Of a stretch of DNA of 64,000 nucleotides, positions 9,089 through 18,355 are shown in pieces. The translations under genes were made by a program, and so were the position numbers. Below the pieces are notes generated by a model. That model had not been told where the DNA came from. It searched no databases and worked only from the letters and a program-made list of their open reading frames with translations. Position 1 is the first letter of the stretch; each line of letters opens with the position of its first letter. The DNA is from Schaalia canis. Its GTDB lineage: Bacteria; Actinomycetota; Actinomycetes; Actinomycetales; Actinomycetaceae. Where the stretch lies: NCBI RefSeq assembly GCF_003858455.1, contig NZ_RQZF01000003.1, positions 1 to 64,000 on the forward strand, read 5' to 3'.

Positions 9089-10045
9089 TCAGCGCGGGCC
9101 TGAGCGCCCTCGTAATCCGTCTGCCACCCCGCGTATCATCTGCCTGAGGCGTTCACCCCGACGATCGGCTAAAAGCGCGTTAAACGCCATGTACTTGCAC
9201 AACCACAGCACATATCCCAGTGCCCAAGGAAACGTAAAAGTTCCCTGTCGAATCAGCGCTACCGTATTTCGCACAAGATAGTATGTGCGCACCGGCGCAT
9301 GAATATGAATCGGTTGAGCTCGCCACCATAGTTTTGTCGTCATATCACCCAGGCTATGCTCCATCACTACACCCGGGATGGCGTACAGAGCAAAACCGTG
9401 GGCACCCGCGCGCAGCCCCCACTCCAAATCCACGTGATCGATGAACAATGACTCGTTCATGAGCCCAACAATCCTCAGGCAACGCACGTCAATCAAGCAG
9501 CCAGAGGCGATCAAAAAAGGGACACGCAGGGCCTGCGTTGCGAGTTCATCAGGACGAGCCCGTCTGGGCCCCCAACGTCGAGAGACATAGACGAGTTGAT
9601 CCCCACCTTCCTTCATTTCGCCTACCAGCGGCCCCACAGCACCAGGGGGTGGAGAAATACTCACCATCGCCGTCAGCAAGTCATCCACCATTGACTCTGT
9701 CGGCTCAGAGTCGTCATCAGAGAGAAGAATATGGGTAGCTCCGCGTGCCAACGCACGATCAATACCAATATTTTGAGCACACGCGATACCCTCATTCGCT
9801 GCTAAAGCGACACACTCCCTGTTGTTTTCTGCATCGGCCCATCGTTCCAATGCCTCCACCGTGCTCGCAGCTGAGGCGTTATCCACCACGATGACACCTG
9901 CACATTGCGTTGACAGAGCGTCCAATAGAGACAATATGCTCTCTTCAGGGTGGTAGGTCACCACCACTGCATACACTGACGCTTCTGCGACTTTGGCTTC
10001 CACGGTCCTCTCCTGGGATCCTCGTTCGACTGTATCACCCGTCAT
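9089..10045 (-). CDS. Glycosyltransferase family 2, WbbL/rhamnosyltransferase-like
   Basis: The 318-residue GT2 enzyme starts its fold with VYAVVVTYHPEESILSLLDAL and IVVDNASAAS. The metal-binding DDD is in ILLSDDDSEP, and the acceptor region FIDHVDLEWGLRAGAHG is typical of WbbL/RfbN rhamnosyltransferases. The dTDP-sugar gene rmlA lies in the same operon, which fits a dTDP-rhamnose donor, although rmlBCD are not in the window. Its ATG overlaps the flippase stop by four bases. It is the last gene of the long minus-strand operon. Confidence 0.83.
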   Translation of the reverse strand: MTGDTVERGSQERTVEAKVAEASVYAVVVTYHPEESILSLLDALSTQCAGVIVVDNASAASTVEALERWADAENNRECVALAANEGIACAQNIGIDRALARGATHILLSDDDSEPTESMVDDLLTAMVSISPPPGAVGPLVGEMKEGGDQLVYVSRRWGPRRARPDELATQALRVPFLIASGCLIDVRCLRIVGLMNESLFIDHVDLEWGLRAGAHGFALYAIPGVVMEHSLGDMTTKLWWRAQPIHIHAPVRTYYLVRNTVALIRQGTFTFPWALGYVLWLCKYMAFNALLADRRGERLRQMIRGVADGLRGRSGPR

Positions 10046-11313
10046 TGGGTTTCCCCCGCCACTTCAGGACGAGGATCACCCTGCACTGACCTCGACGAAC
10101 GCCCCAGAGCGTAGTACAGCGCCCCACCAGACACGCATAAGGCCACAATGGAGGCAGCAACAAATCCTGCTGTCCCGGCAACAACACCGCTTCCTGGGGT
10201 GATAGCAATGACAGCGGCAGAAGCCCCGAGTGAAAGCCCCCATGTGAGAGCCAGAGTTCCATACCGCTCCAAAGAGACGAAAACAGCCGCTTGAAGCAGT
10301 GCGCCACCCAGGAAAACAGTAGCAACCGATAAGACAACCACCAACAAGGCAGATGCCTCGTAGGAGGGGCCATAGATCAGACGGATAAGCCATGGGCCGG
10401 CAAGCCATGCTCCGCCAGCAACTAGCACAGATGTGATCACAATCCCGACGAGCAAGCGACCCTGAAGCTGAAGTAAACGGCGCCACTCCCCACGCGCCAG
10501 CGCCCTCGTGGTCATGGGAATAATGACAGCTTGCACCGGCGATAGAAGTACCAGAGGCACCCTCGAAATCACGACGACAGCGAAGAAAACCGCCAATCCC
10601 TCCGAGGATCCCACAATGACTGTGACGATGGTGGGATAGCCTGTCAAAATACCGGCAAGAAAAGCGTTCGCGAGAGCAAGTAAAGACATCCGGGTGATGA
10701 TAGTGGTGATACCAAAGCGCTGCCCCTCCCCCTCCAAGAGTTCACGAGTGGGTCGAATAAAGGCAAGCCATGCAAAGGAGCCTGCTGCCGTGGCCACTAA
10801 CGCCCAGCGAGGTAGGGGCACAACACTCACAGCAATCAAAGCAAAGAGAACGAGGAAACGGGAGACAGCCTCTCCAATAATGACCCCTGCGTAGGCCTTC
10901 TCTCGTCCACTTCCCAGCAGCGTTCCTCGAACAAAAAACTGGAAAGAAAATCCTACGTATGCGGCCCCCATAGCCAGGGTGCTCACAACGTCGCCATCAA
11001 GCACCGTCGTTCCCAAGCGGGTGAAGGCGATAAAAGGAATGGCTACTACCGAGGCGATAACGCCTACCGCAAGATACTGAAGAGCGGCAGGCGGAGCTCC
11101 TCGCCCCTGCGTTGCCGCATGGCTTGTCAAACGGGATACTTCCTGTTCAAGCAGCGACAGGATAGACCCTCCGCCAAAAAGAAGTCCCCACAGGGCAATA
11201 AATCGTGCATTGTCATCTGGGGTGAGCCAACGTGCGGTAACACTCAAGAAGAGTACGCCCAAGATGCTCGCAATAATGAGTGCGACGCCGATCGTGCCGA
11301 TACGTTTAAACAT
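10042..11313 (-). CDS. Oligosaccharide-lipid flippase (Wzx/MATE-like)
   Basis: The 423-residue protein is almost entirely hydrophobic, with about 12-14 membrane segments and the small-residue pattern of polysaccharide flippases (GVALIIASILGVLFLS at the N-terminus, VARWLTPDDNARF-like loop). It would move an undecaprenyl-linked repeat unit outward. Coupled by ATGA overlap to the downstream GT2. It is one of two flippases in the locus, beside an ABC exporter. Confidence 0.75.
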   Translation of the reverse strand: MFKRIGTIGVALIIASILGVLFLSVTARWLTPDDNARFIALWGLLFGGGSILSLLEQEVSRLTSHAATQGRGAPPAALQYLAVGVIASVVAIPFIAFTRLGTTVLDGDVVSTLAMGAAYVGFSFQFFVRGTLLGSGREKAYAGVIIGEAVSRFLVLFALIAVSVVPLPRWALVATAAGSFAWLAFIRPTRELLEGEGQRFGITTIITRMSLLALANAFLAGILTGYPTIVTVIVGSSEGLAVFFAVVVISRVPLVLLSPVQAVIIPMTTRALARGEWRRLLQLQGRLLVGIVITSVLVAGGAWLAGPWLIRLIYGPSYEASALLVVVLSVATVFLGGALLQAAVFVSLERYGTLALTWGLSLGASAAVIAITPGSGVVAGTAGFVAASIVALCVSGGALYYALGRSSRSVQGDPRPEVAGETQ

Positions 11314-11319
11314 CGGCGC

Positions 11320-12321
11320 TTATCGAGTGAATTGCTTAGTTGCCATTGCCAGACCACGCATCAGACCCGCTCCAAAAACAATGCCAAAAGGTAGGCACAG
11401 CGCCGTCACCGATGCCGATTGATGCAGTGTGGCACCACACCAACGCGCTCCCATGCCAGCGCTGATAGCGACACCTGCAGCGCCCGCAGCCATGGCACGC
11501 GGTGCGACAAATGCTCCGACAGCGCCCACAGCGACGGCTCCACATGCGGCCGAAAGATAGTAGGCAGGATTGGCATCTTGAGGAAGGTATCCATCAACAA
11601 AGGTCGTCCCCCTGTAGAAAGATTGGCGCACCCAACCTTTTAAAGAGTCCTTCCCATAGTAACCGCATCGAATTTGTGGGGTGAGGTTGATACCGCCGTT
11701 GCGCGCAAAATATCGTAAAAGTCCCGTGTCATCAGAGCTGAAAGAGTGTCCCTCAAAACGCGTAGTGAAGGCCTCCATCGCTGCACGCATGAGGTCTGAG
11801 CGCGCAAAGAATGCCCCCGTCCCCTTAGGGTACTGATCAAAATTATCCTCCGTAAGTACACTTCGACGTGGGTTCTTAAAGTATTCTCGCCACCAGACGC
11901 AGGTAATCCCAAACCAGAAAGATGTCCACGGGGATTCAGCGTTCAAGAGATCCACATGAGCACTCCATACAGGGTGGCTGCCTTCTTGGACCATCGCCCG
12001 CAAAGTGGTGAGGGTATCAGGGTAGAGACGAACGCGAGCGTCCATTAAAAGAACATAATCGGAAACTACTTCTTCCATTCCGCGTTGACGTGCCAGGAAA
12101 CGTCCCATATTTTCCTGGCGAAGCAAGTGAATTCTGCCTTCACTGGCAAGTTCGTCAAGGAACACGGCATGTTCAAAGGTGGAACCGTCATCTATAACGA
12201 TCAGGCGGGTGCTCACTCCCGCGTGGGCTGCTGATTCTTCAATGCTTTCCAGAGCGGCATGAACGTTGTCCTTTTCATTCCACACTGGCATAACGATGTC
12301 AAGACTCGTCAAATCTGGCAT
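11320..12321 (-). CDS. Glycosyltransferase family 2 with C-terminal membrane segments
   Basis: The 333-residue protein opens with LDIVMPVWNEKDNVHAAL and LIVIDDGSTFE, and has LLMDARVRLYPDT in place of the usual DxD. The C-terminal ~80 residues are hydrophobic (AACGAVAVGAVGAFVAPRAM...), suggesting two membrane segments. ATG 12321 lies inside the 3' end of the upstream membrane-protein gene (23-base overlap) and is preceded by AAGGA. Donor and acceptor cannot be read from the sequence. Confidence 0.78.
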   Translation of the reverse strand: MPDLTSLDIVMPVWNEKDNVHAALESIEESAAHAGVSTRLIVIDDGSTFEHAVFLDELASEGRIHLLRQENMGRFLARQRGMEEVVSDYVLLMDARVRLYPDTLTTLRAMVQEGSHPVWSAHVDLLNAESPWTSFWFGITCVWWREYFKNPRRSVLTEDNFDQYPKGTGAFFARSDLMRAAMEAFTTRFEGHSFSSDDTGLLRYFARNGGINLTPQIRCGYYGKDSLKGWVRQSFYRGTTFVDGYLPQDANPAYYLSAACGAVAVGAVGAFVAPRAMAAGAAGVAISAGMGARWCGATLHQSASVTALCLPFGIVFGAGLMRGLAMATKQFTR

Positions 12322-13828
12322 GAGATTTTTCCTTTTCTTGCGACGTGAAGATCAGATGCAGGGCGCAGGTGATCGCGACAAAGAATGCGACAGAGGAAAA
12401 CATCCACCACGCCATAGGTGTGATCGGCAATGACCACCACCATTCTTTTTGGAAATTGAGATCATAGGAGGGGATATCAATGCCTGTCACATAGCGACGC
12501 ATCAGTGAATGTAGAGCCACCGCATTCACTGCAGAGAGTAGCCCTGCAAAAAAGACCTTTTGCCCTGAAGTGAGATGCAGTGCCTGACGATCTGTTGAGG
12601 ACACCCATACCATGAAGAAAACCGCCAATAGCGGTAACAAGTACCGTGGCTGGTAGACGTAGGCCTTGAGATATCCTTGGCTAACCATCATCACCACAGG
12701 GATGCCCGCCAATGCGCCGACAAGCACCACGGCCGAGAGAGTTTTACGTAGATCCAGACTCCGTGCGCCAATAAACAAGCCTGCGCCGACCACGAGTAGC
12801 GAGCCAATCGTTGCTGTTGCTTGCAAGGGTACGTCAAACCATCCCGGCCCCCATTCTCGCCCATAAAAACCGGCGAAATACTCGGGCAGACTGATAATGT
12901 TGCTCATCACCAAGCGCCGGAAAGGTACACCGTAATCAACTTGACTGACACCAATAGTCCCGGACTGACCCGAGCTGCGCATGATGATGACACCAATAAT
13001 GCCAGCCACGGATGACACGACAAATGGAGTAATCCTCTTTTTTGACAGGGGAACGCGCGCGTAGAACGCGACCGCCACAACAAAACAATAAAACGCGGCA
13101 TCGGCGCGACTGGAGCAGGCCACCAAGGCTCCAAAAGCAGCGAGGGCACTTAATAGCCACTGCTTTTTGCCATTCGCTTGGGCGGCAGAGAACAGTGCAC
13201 TGGCAAAGATCGCGATCCCCGACAGCGACCAAGAAGTCGGGTTATTCGAGGCAAGGAAATATACGCCCATCGGCATCCACGCCAGCATCAATGCCATCAG
13301 TATCTCCGAGCGTTGAGCCCGTGAGCTCAACGCTATTACGGCTGTCACTCCAAGGACTGCCACCAGCACATTGAACACACGCATCCATAACACTGAGGCA
13401 TTGATCGCCGAATCGACAGCAAAGAGGTGGTGGATATCGTAGAAGCCAGGCGGATAGTCGCCGTGATCGACGCGGGCAGTGTACGCAGTCACGTCATCAG
13501 CGAAAGAGAGGGTGCATTCCGCTGACTTCTTCGCCTGCATGGCATAGCACAAAGATGCTCGCGCAATCGGCTCGGGTACAGCAACCTCAACTTTATCGTT
13601 CACCATTCGTGTCAGACACTCACCGCTAGCTCCTCCTGAGGGGCACCAAATGGACGGCAGATGATAGTCATCGTCAGGCGAGCCACCCACCGGTGAGGCG
13701 AAAGCCCAGCCCACCAGGGAAATCGTCATGAAAAAGACAGTGATCAGGGGAAGGGAACGCGCAAACAGAACACGTATAGAAGTAAGAAGCTGACGGAGTC
13801 GCCTTCGAAGGATCTGCTTCCTATTCAC
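12299..13828 (-). CDS. DUF2142-family membrane protein
   Basis: A multi-pass protein of about 509 residues. After the first membrane segment comes the extracytoplasmic stretch VGGSPDDDYHLPSIWC with paired acidic residues and several Cys, as in DUF2142 proteins, which are regarded as probable GT-C glycosyltransferases. About ten more hydrophobic segments follow. GTG 13828 overlaps the end of the epimerase gene and has AAGAAGGA seven bases upstream; ATG 13852 is also in frame but lacks such a site. It sits near a GT2/DUF2304 pair that could supply a polyprenyl-phosphate sugar. Confidence 0.72.
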   Translation of the reverse strand: MNRKQILRRRLRQLLTSIRVLFARSLPLITVFFMTISLVGWAFASPVGGSPDDDYHLPSIWCPSGGASGECLTRMVNDKVEVAVPEPIARASLCYAMQAKKSAECTLSFADDVTAYTARVDHGDYPPGFYDIHHLFAVDSAINASVLWMRVFNVLVAVLGVTAVIALSSRAQRSEILMALMLAWMPMGVYFLASNNPTSWSLSGIAIFASALFSAAQANGKKQWLLSALAAFGALVACSSRADAAFYCFVVAVAFYARVPLSKKRITPFVVSSVAGIIGVIIMRSSGQSGTIGVSQVDYGVPFRRLVMSNIISLPEYFAGFYGREWGPGWFDVPLQATATIGSLLVVGAGLFIGARSLDLRKTLSAVVLVGALAGIPVVMMVSQGYLKAYVYQPRYLLPLLAVFFMVWVSSTDRQALHLTSGQKVFFAGLLSAVNAVALHSLMRRYVTGIDIPSYDLNFQKEWWWSLPITPMAWWMFSSVAFFVAITCALHLIFTSQEKEKSHARFDES

Positions 13829-14918
13829 CGTGGGGTCCTTCTTCAAGAACATCAACGATCATCTCAGAGGGATGGAATTTATCGAGACTGGAGGGACGCC
13901 TGTAGCTTTCCCAATTGGCGATGAACTCATCAAGCACATCGACATCCATCTTGGTGAGGACAATATTCTCCCCAAGCCCCTGATGACGTTCCGTGTAGGC
14001 CCGATGGACCGCGCAAGGAATACCCAGTGCGGCGCACTCTTCCTGAAGGCCACCTGAGTCGGTAATAACCAGTTTGGCCCGTAAGAGAATCGACTGGAAT
14101 GCCGAATAGGCAAGCTTGTCGATGGGGATCAAATGATCGTTGAAGATGTCCCCAAATCCGTTCTCTTCAAGAAGCACCCGTTCCGAATGTCCAATAATCA
14201 TCACAAGCGGAATCTTTGTTGAGAGTTCCTGTACGCGAGCGATTACTGCCCTATAGGCATCGCGATCGTGAACAAGCTCAAAACGATGGAGTGTCACGAG
14301 GCCGAACTCGTCAGGAAGTTCAGGTGCAGGGGCGATGTTTTCTCTGGCTGAGCGTAGAGCATCAACGACGGTATTAGCCTCGGTAACGACAACCCTCACC
14401 CCGCGACGCCCGATGCGGTAGCGCAAGTTCTGAGCCTCACGGCTAGTTGGGGCGAAGTGAATATGCGCCAGGCGTCCAACAATCCGACGATTGAGTTCTT
14501 CCGGGAAAGGACTCCGCCACGAGCCGGAACGCAATCCAGCCTCAATGTGAGCAACCCTTGCACCAATAGTTCGGCCAAGAATAGCCCCGATAACCGTAGT
14601 GAAAGTGTCGCCATGAACAACAACAATCCCCTTGTCAGCTTCCTTACGCAAAGTAGACAAGGAGCGCAGGGTGGTCACAGTCAGATCTGCCAGCCAACTG
14701 GGAACCTGAGACACCGTGGCAACTCCTTTTACCCGGTGCTTACGCACCAGGTAGCGGTCCGGCTGGCGCACTCCCAGATCTGCCAATGTTTCCTCAACGC
14801 CCTGAACGTGCTGTGCGGTGCTCCAGATTCGATAGTCAATGCCGCGCTTATCCAGCTCAACGATGACCGGAGCAATCTTGATGAATTCGGCTGTGGTGCC
14901 TGCGACAAAAACAATCAT
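13821..14918 (-). CDS. Divergent UDP-GlcNAc 2-epimerase-like protein (WecB/WbpI superfamily)
   Basis: The 365-residue protein keeps the family core: VVHGDTFTTVIGAILG, VAHIEAGLRSG, FPEELNRRIVGRLAHIHFAPT and ITDSGGLQEECAALGIPC. It departs from WecB at two conserved points: the N-terminal GTRPE is GTTAEF, and the usual RxxTERPE is RAYTERHQG. ATG 14918 has GAGGAAAG upstream and gives the expected MIVFVAGTTAEF start. Together with a canonical wecB at 19909 the locus has two such proteins. This one may act on a different UDP-sugar, such as a 2,3-diacetamido-uronic acid (WbpI-like), or be a hydrolysing relative. Confidence 0.75.
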   Translation of the reverse strand: MIVFVAGTTAEFIKIAPVIVELDKRGIDYRIWSTAQHVQGVEETLADLGVRQPDRYLVRKHRVKGVATVSQVPSWLADLTVTTLRSLSTLRKEADKGIVVVHGDTFTTVIGAILGRTIGARVAHIEAGLRSGSWRSPFPEELNRRIVGRLAHIHFAPTSREAQNLRYRIGRRGVRVVVTEANTVVDALRSARENIAPAPELPDEFGLVTLHRFELVHDRDAYRAVIARVQELSTKIPLVMIIGHSERVLLEENGFGDIFNDHLIPIDKLAYSAFQSILLRAKLVITDSGGLQEECAALGIPCAVHRAYTERHQGLGENIVLTKMDVDVLDEFIANWESYRRPSSLDKFHPSEMIVDVLEEGPHGE

Positions 14919-14949
14919 TTTTCTTTCCTCATGAGGTACGTAAGAGGCG

Positions 14950-15306
14950 TCAGCGTGAGGAGAGTTTTTCCTCAAGTTCGTGTACGCGGTGGTCAAGTTC
15001 AGCGATCTCTTCAACCAGCCGACGTTTGTCGTCTAGGAGACGAGACAGGTCCACCGAGTATTGAAGCGTGATAAACAGCAGCGTCAATCCGGCCAGGAAG
15101 AAGGCAAGGTTGAGAGGAATAATGATGCCAATGGAGCGTGCGGCATTGGCCATTGCATCAGGGAAAATACTGACGGTGAGGACAGCAAAGGCAATAGCAA
15201 CCCACCATGTGGCATAGCGCTGTTTCATCCTCGCGTTCCGTAAGCTCATGAAGATGACCACGAAAACGAGAATGGAGAAGAGTATCCCCAGAAAATAACT
15301 CGTCAT
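14950..15306 (-). CDS. DUF2304-family small membrane protein
   Basis: The 118-residue protein has three hydrophobic segments (FLGILFSILVFVVIFMSL, WWVAIAFAVLTVSIFP, IPLNLAFFLAGLTLLFITL) and a C-terminal coiled coil (LLDDKRRLVEEIAELDHRV). ATG 15306 overlaps the stop of the GT2 gene by four bases. DUF2304 proteins are regularly paired with a polyprenyl-phosphate GT2, and the same pairing recurs at 27845-28940. A role as a lipid-sugar flippase or GT2 partner is inferred. Confidence 0.78.
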   Translation of the reverse strand: MTSYFLGILFSILVFVVIFMSLRNARMKQRYATWWVAIAFAVLTVSIFPDAMANAARSIGIIIPLNLAFFLAGLTLLFITLQYSVDLSRLLDDKRRLVEEIAELDHRVHELEEKLSSR

Positions 15307-16034
15307 GCCTTCCTTCCTCCGGTTAAGGAACGGCGGGTGAGCGAAATGAGCAATGCAAACCACGCACGGATCAGGAAACCAGCAGCTTTAATCGGGCTTT
15401 GTGAGGGTTCCCCGCCCGCACGAGGCCGCATAGCAACAGGCACTTGAGATATGCGCAGTCCTGAACGCTTCGCGATGACCAAGGCCTCAATGGTGTCACC
15501 GAGATACTCAGCGGGATATTCCCGAGCAAAAATCTCGATTGCTCGTCGAGACATGAGCTTGAAACCTGAAGTCGTGTCTGTCAACGTCGTGCTACAGACT
15601 GCCGACAACACCGCTGAGAGTACTCTCATGGCCCACCAACGCGGCCCACTGACACTGTAAGTGCCTTTCCCTGCAAAGCGAGCTCCAATCACAACGTCTG
15701 CACCGCTGTTCCTCGCGTGTTCAATGAGTGTCGCGATTTCTCGTGGGTCGTGCTGCCCGTCGGCATCAAGTTGGAGTGCCCAGTCGTACCCGTGGCGATA
15801 CGCATGGAGAAACCCCGCACGCATTGCACCGCCAACCCCGAGATTAAGGGGTAGATCAAGACAGGAAACGCCGCGTTCGCGGGCGACTTTAACCGTGTCG
15901 TCGACAGATCCATCAGAAACGACAAGGATATCCGCCCCTTGAGATAAAGGACGGAGCTCATCAAGAACGTCTCCGAGGACAGCCTCTTCGTTCCAAGCGG
16001 GAATAATAATGAGAAGCTTCGACGTATCCTGCAT
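15303..16034 (-). CDS. Polyprenyl-phosphate glycosyltransferase, DPM1-like GT2
   Basis: The 243-residue GT2 has LLIIIPAWNEEAVLGDVL, DILVVSDGSVDDT, LNLGVGGAMRAGF and the catalytic LQLDADGQHDP. These motifs are typical of dolichol- and polyprenyl-phosphate mannose/glucose synthases. TDTTSGFKLMSR is the usual acceptor loop. It lacks long membrane domains, so it probably depends on the overlapping DUF2304 protein. A GTG at 16043 is an alternative start. It would make a lipid-phosphate sugar for a GT-C enzyme such as the DUF2142 or YfhO protein. Confidence 0.83.
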   Translation of the reverse strand: MQDTSKLLIIIPAWNEEAVLGDVLDELRPLSQGADILVVSDGSVDDTVKVARERGVSCLDLPLNLGVGGAMRAGFLHAYRHGYDWALQLDADGQHDPREIATLIEHARNSGADVVIGARFAGKGTYSVSGPRWWAMRVLSAVLSAVCSTTLTDTTSGFKLMSRRAIEIFAREYPAEYLGDTIEALVIAKRSGLRISQVPVAMRPRAGGEPSQSPIKAAGFLIRAWFALLISLTRRSLTGGRKA

Positions 16035-16046
16035 AGGTAACACGAA

Positions 16047-16910
16047 CTACTCGGCCAGAAGATCCAGCAGATACTGCCCGTAGCCTGACTTTACAAGCGG
16101 TTCGGCGCGCTCACGCAGACCTTCATCATCAATGAAGCCCATGCGCCACGCCACCTCTTCAGGCGCGCCGATCTTCATCCCCTGACGCGATTCGATCGTT
16201 CGAACGAAGTTTGTCGCATCCGCAAGGGAATCAAAAGTCCCGGTATCCAACCATGCGGTGCCTCGGGGAAGTACCTCGACAGCAAGCTTTCCGGCTTCAA
16301 GATACACACGGTTGACATCCGTGATTTCATACTCACCTCGGGCAGAAGGTTTGAGATCACGGGCAATACTCACTACATCGTTATCGTAGAAATACAAGCC
16401 GGGAACAGCATAATGAGATTTCGGTTTCACAGGCTTTTCTTCAATGGAGATTGCCTTAAAGTCCTCATCGAACTCAACCACCCCATACTCTGATGGATTG
16501 GAGACGTGGTAGGCGAAGACGGCGCCGCCATCTGGGTCGACGTGACGGCGCAAACGAGTACCCATGCCCGGGCCGTAGAAGATATTGTCTCCAAGTACCA
16601 GAGCTGCCGAGTCATTGCCGACATGTTCAGCGCCGAGGACGAATGCCTGGGCAAGACCGTTTGGCTGCTCTTGGACAGCGTAGGAAATATTGACACCGAG
16701 CTGATTACCATCGCCTAAAAGGCGCTCGAACGCAGGCGCATCATGCGGAGTGGTAATCACCAAAACATCCTGAATGCCGGCCAGCATCAGGGTGCTCAGG
16801 GGATAGTAGATCATCGGCTTGTCATACACAGGGACGAGCTGCTTTGAGGTTCCCAAAGTGATGGGGTTCAGGCGAGTACCAGAACCTCCTGCGAGGATAA
16901 TACCCTTCAT
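16047..16910 (-). CDS. rmlA: Glucose-1-phosphate thymidylyltransferase
   Basis: RmlA makes dTDP-glucose from dTTP and glucose-1-phosphate, the first step towards dTDP-rhamnose and other dTDP-sugars. The 287-residue protein has the full signature: [36 protein letters not shown] in the nucleotide-binding N-terminus (GGSGTRL loop), VLGDNIFYG for the metal aspartate, and [22 protein letters not shown]. Length is usual. The remaining rml genes are not in this window, so they must be elsewhere or upstream of base 1. Confidence 0.95.
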   Translation of the reverse strand: MKGIILAGGSGTRLNPITLGTSKQLVPVYDKPMIYYPLSTLMLAGIQDVLVITTPHDAPAFERLLGDGNQLGVNISYAVQEQPNGLAQAFVLGAEHVGNDSAALVLGDNIFYGPGMGTRLRRHVDPDGGAVFAYHVSNPSEYGVVEFDEDFKAISIEEKPVKPKSHYAVPGLYFYDNDVVSIARDLKPSARGEYEITDVNRVYLEAGKLAVEVLPRGTAWLDTGTFDSLADATNFVRTIESRQGMKIGAPEEVAWRMGFIDDEGLRERAEPLVKSGYGQYLLDLLAE

Positions 16911-16977
16911 TTAGTTTCAGCCTTCCATTCGTGAGTAAGCGATTATCTACCCAGCTCTATTATGCCCTCTTTACTCC

Positions 16978-18288
16978 TCATTCCTCGATAGAAGTGGGGA
17001 TTGGCGCACCAATGACCATCCTGACATGCCCCCGCCAGCGTGCCGGATCCGTCACACGACGCCCATCGAAAAGAAGGCGTACTCCTGGCAGATCAGCGGG
17101 ACAGAGTTCTCGATACTGGGCGTGGTCAGCCTGAATAATCACAGCATCAACCTCCTCGCCCATGTGGTAGACCTCCCAACCATAGGCGGCCAGTTCTTCG
17201 TCACTGTACAAAGGGTCATGTACTACGACCCTCGCCCCGCGAGCGCGCAGAGCATCAACGGTAGCGAATACGCCCGAAAAAGCCGTTTCCTTCACCCCAC
17301 CGCGATAAGCACTTCCCAATACAGCAACTGTCAGTCCAGCCAAAGATCCTAGTGTTTGTTCAACGCGCTCCACCGCATACTCGGGCATCTGAGCGTTGAA
17401 TCCCCGCGCTGTACGAACAATGCTCGCGTCAGGATCAGTCGAAAGATATAGACGCGGGTAGACAGGGATGCAGTGCCCGCCCACAGCTATACCCGGTTGA
17501 TGAATATGACTGAAAGGCTGAGAATTGCATGCCTCAATGACGCGTTGAATATCAATACCTGCTTCATCAGCGTAGACAGCGAATTGATTGGCTAGTCCGA
17601 TATTAACGTCACGATAGGTAGTTTCGGCGAGCTTTGCCATCTCTGCTGCCTCGGCACTACCCATATCCCATACGCCATTGGGGCGAGGAAGGTCGGGGCG
17701 TTCGTCAAAGTCAAGCACTTGCTCGTAGAAGGCAAGTCCAGCAGCAGCACCTTCAGCGCTGAGAGCGCCGATAAGTTTAGGGTAGCGGCGCAGGTCAGCA
17801 AAGATACGACCTGTAAGCACTCGTTCAGGAGAAAACACTAGGTGGAAATCCACACCTTCTTGTAAGCCTGAGATCGATTCGATCATGGGAGCCCAACGGG
17901 TACGCGTTGTCCCCACAGGCAGGGTGGTCTCATAGGACACGAGGGTGCCCGGGGTGAGGTGCTCAGCCAGAGCGACAGTGGCAGCATCCATCCACGAGAA
18001 GTCGGGGGCGCCGGACTCGTCAACGAAAAGCGGAACGACGATGACAACCGCGTCTGCCGTGGGGATCGCTTCGGCATAGCTGGTGGTGGCACGCAGGCGG
18101 CCCGCAGCTACCACCTCTGCAAGTGAGGAGGCGAGGTGGGCCTCCCCGGGGAAGGGTTCTTTCCCTTTGTTAATGAGAGCGACAGTGCGCTCAGAGATAT
18201 CCACGCCAATGACCTCATGGCCTTTCGTAGCGTATTGGACGGCGAGGGGGAGACCGATCTTCCCACACGCGACAAGGGCAATTCGCAT
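16978..18288 (-). CDS. Nucleotide-sugar 6-dehydrogenase (UDP-GlcNAc/UDP-ManNAc dehydrogenase family)
   Basis: This NAD-dependent enzyme oxidises C6 of a UDP-sugar to the uronic acid in two steps. The 436-residue protein has the Rossmann start MRIALVACGKIGLPLA, the VSYETTLPVGTTR strand, the central helix residues ETTYRDVNIGLANQ, and the catalytic cysteine in AVGGHCIPVYP. It is closer to WecC/WbpA than to Ugd. ATG 18288 begins at the Rossmann fold; an upstream in-frame start at 18339 would add 17 residues without support. It fits as the first step of a UDP-diacetamido-uronic acid route whose later genes lie at 24727-27681. Confidence 0.88.
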   Translation of the reverse strand: MRIALVACGKIGLPLAVQYATKGHEVIGVDISERTVALINKGKEPFPGEAHLASSLAEVVAAGRLRATTSYAEAIPTADAVVIVVPLFVDESGAPDFSWMDAATVALAEHLTPGTLVSYETTLPVGTTRTRWAPMIESISGLQEGVDFHLVFSPERVLTGRIFADLRRYPKLIGALSAEGAAAGLAFYEQVLDFDERPDLPRPNGVWDMGSAEAAEMAKLAETTYRDVNIGLANQFAVYADEAGIDIQRVIEACNSQPFSHIHQPGIAVGGHCIPVYPRLYLSTDPDASIVRTARGFNAQMPEYAVERVEQTLGSLAGLTVAVLGSAYRGGVKETAFSGVFATVDALRARGARVVVHDPLYSDEELAAYGWEVYHMGEEVDAVIIQADHAQYRELCPADLPGVRLLFDGRRVTDPARWRGHVRMVIGAPIPTSIEE

Positions 18289-18355
18289 GACGCTTCTTCT
18301 TTCGTATGCCTTCAATAAACTGTGATTCCCGGTGTTCAACAGCGTGGTGTCTATC

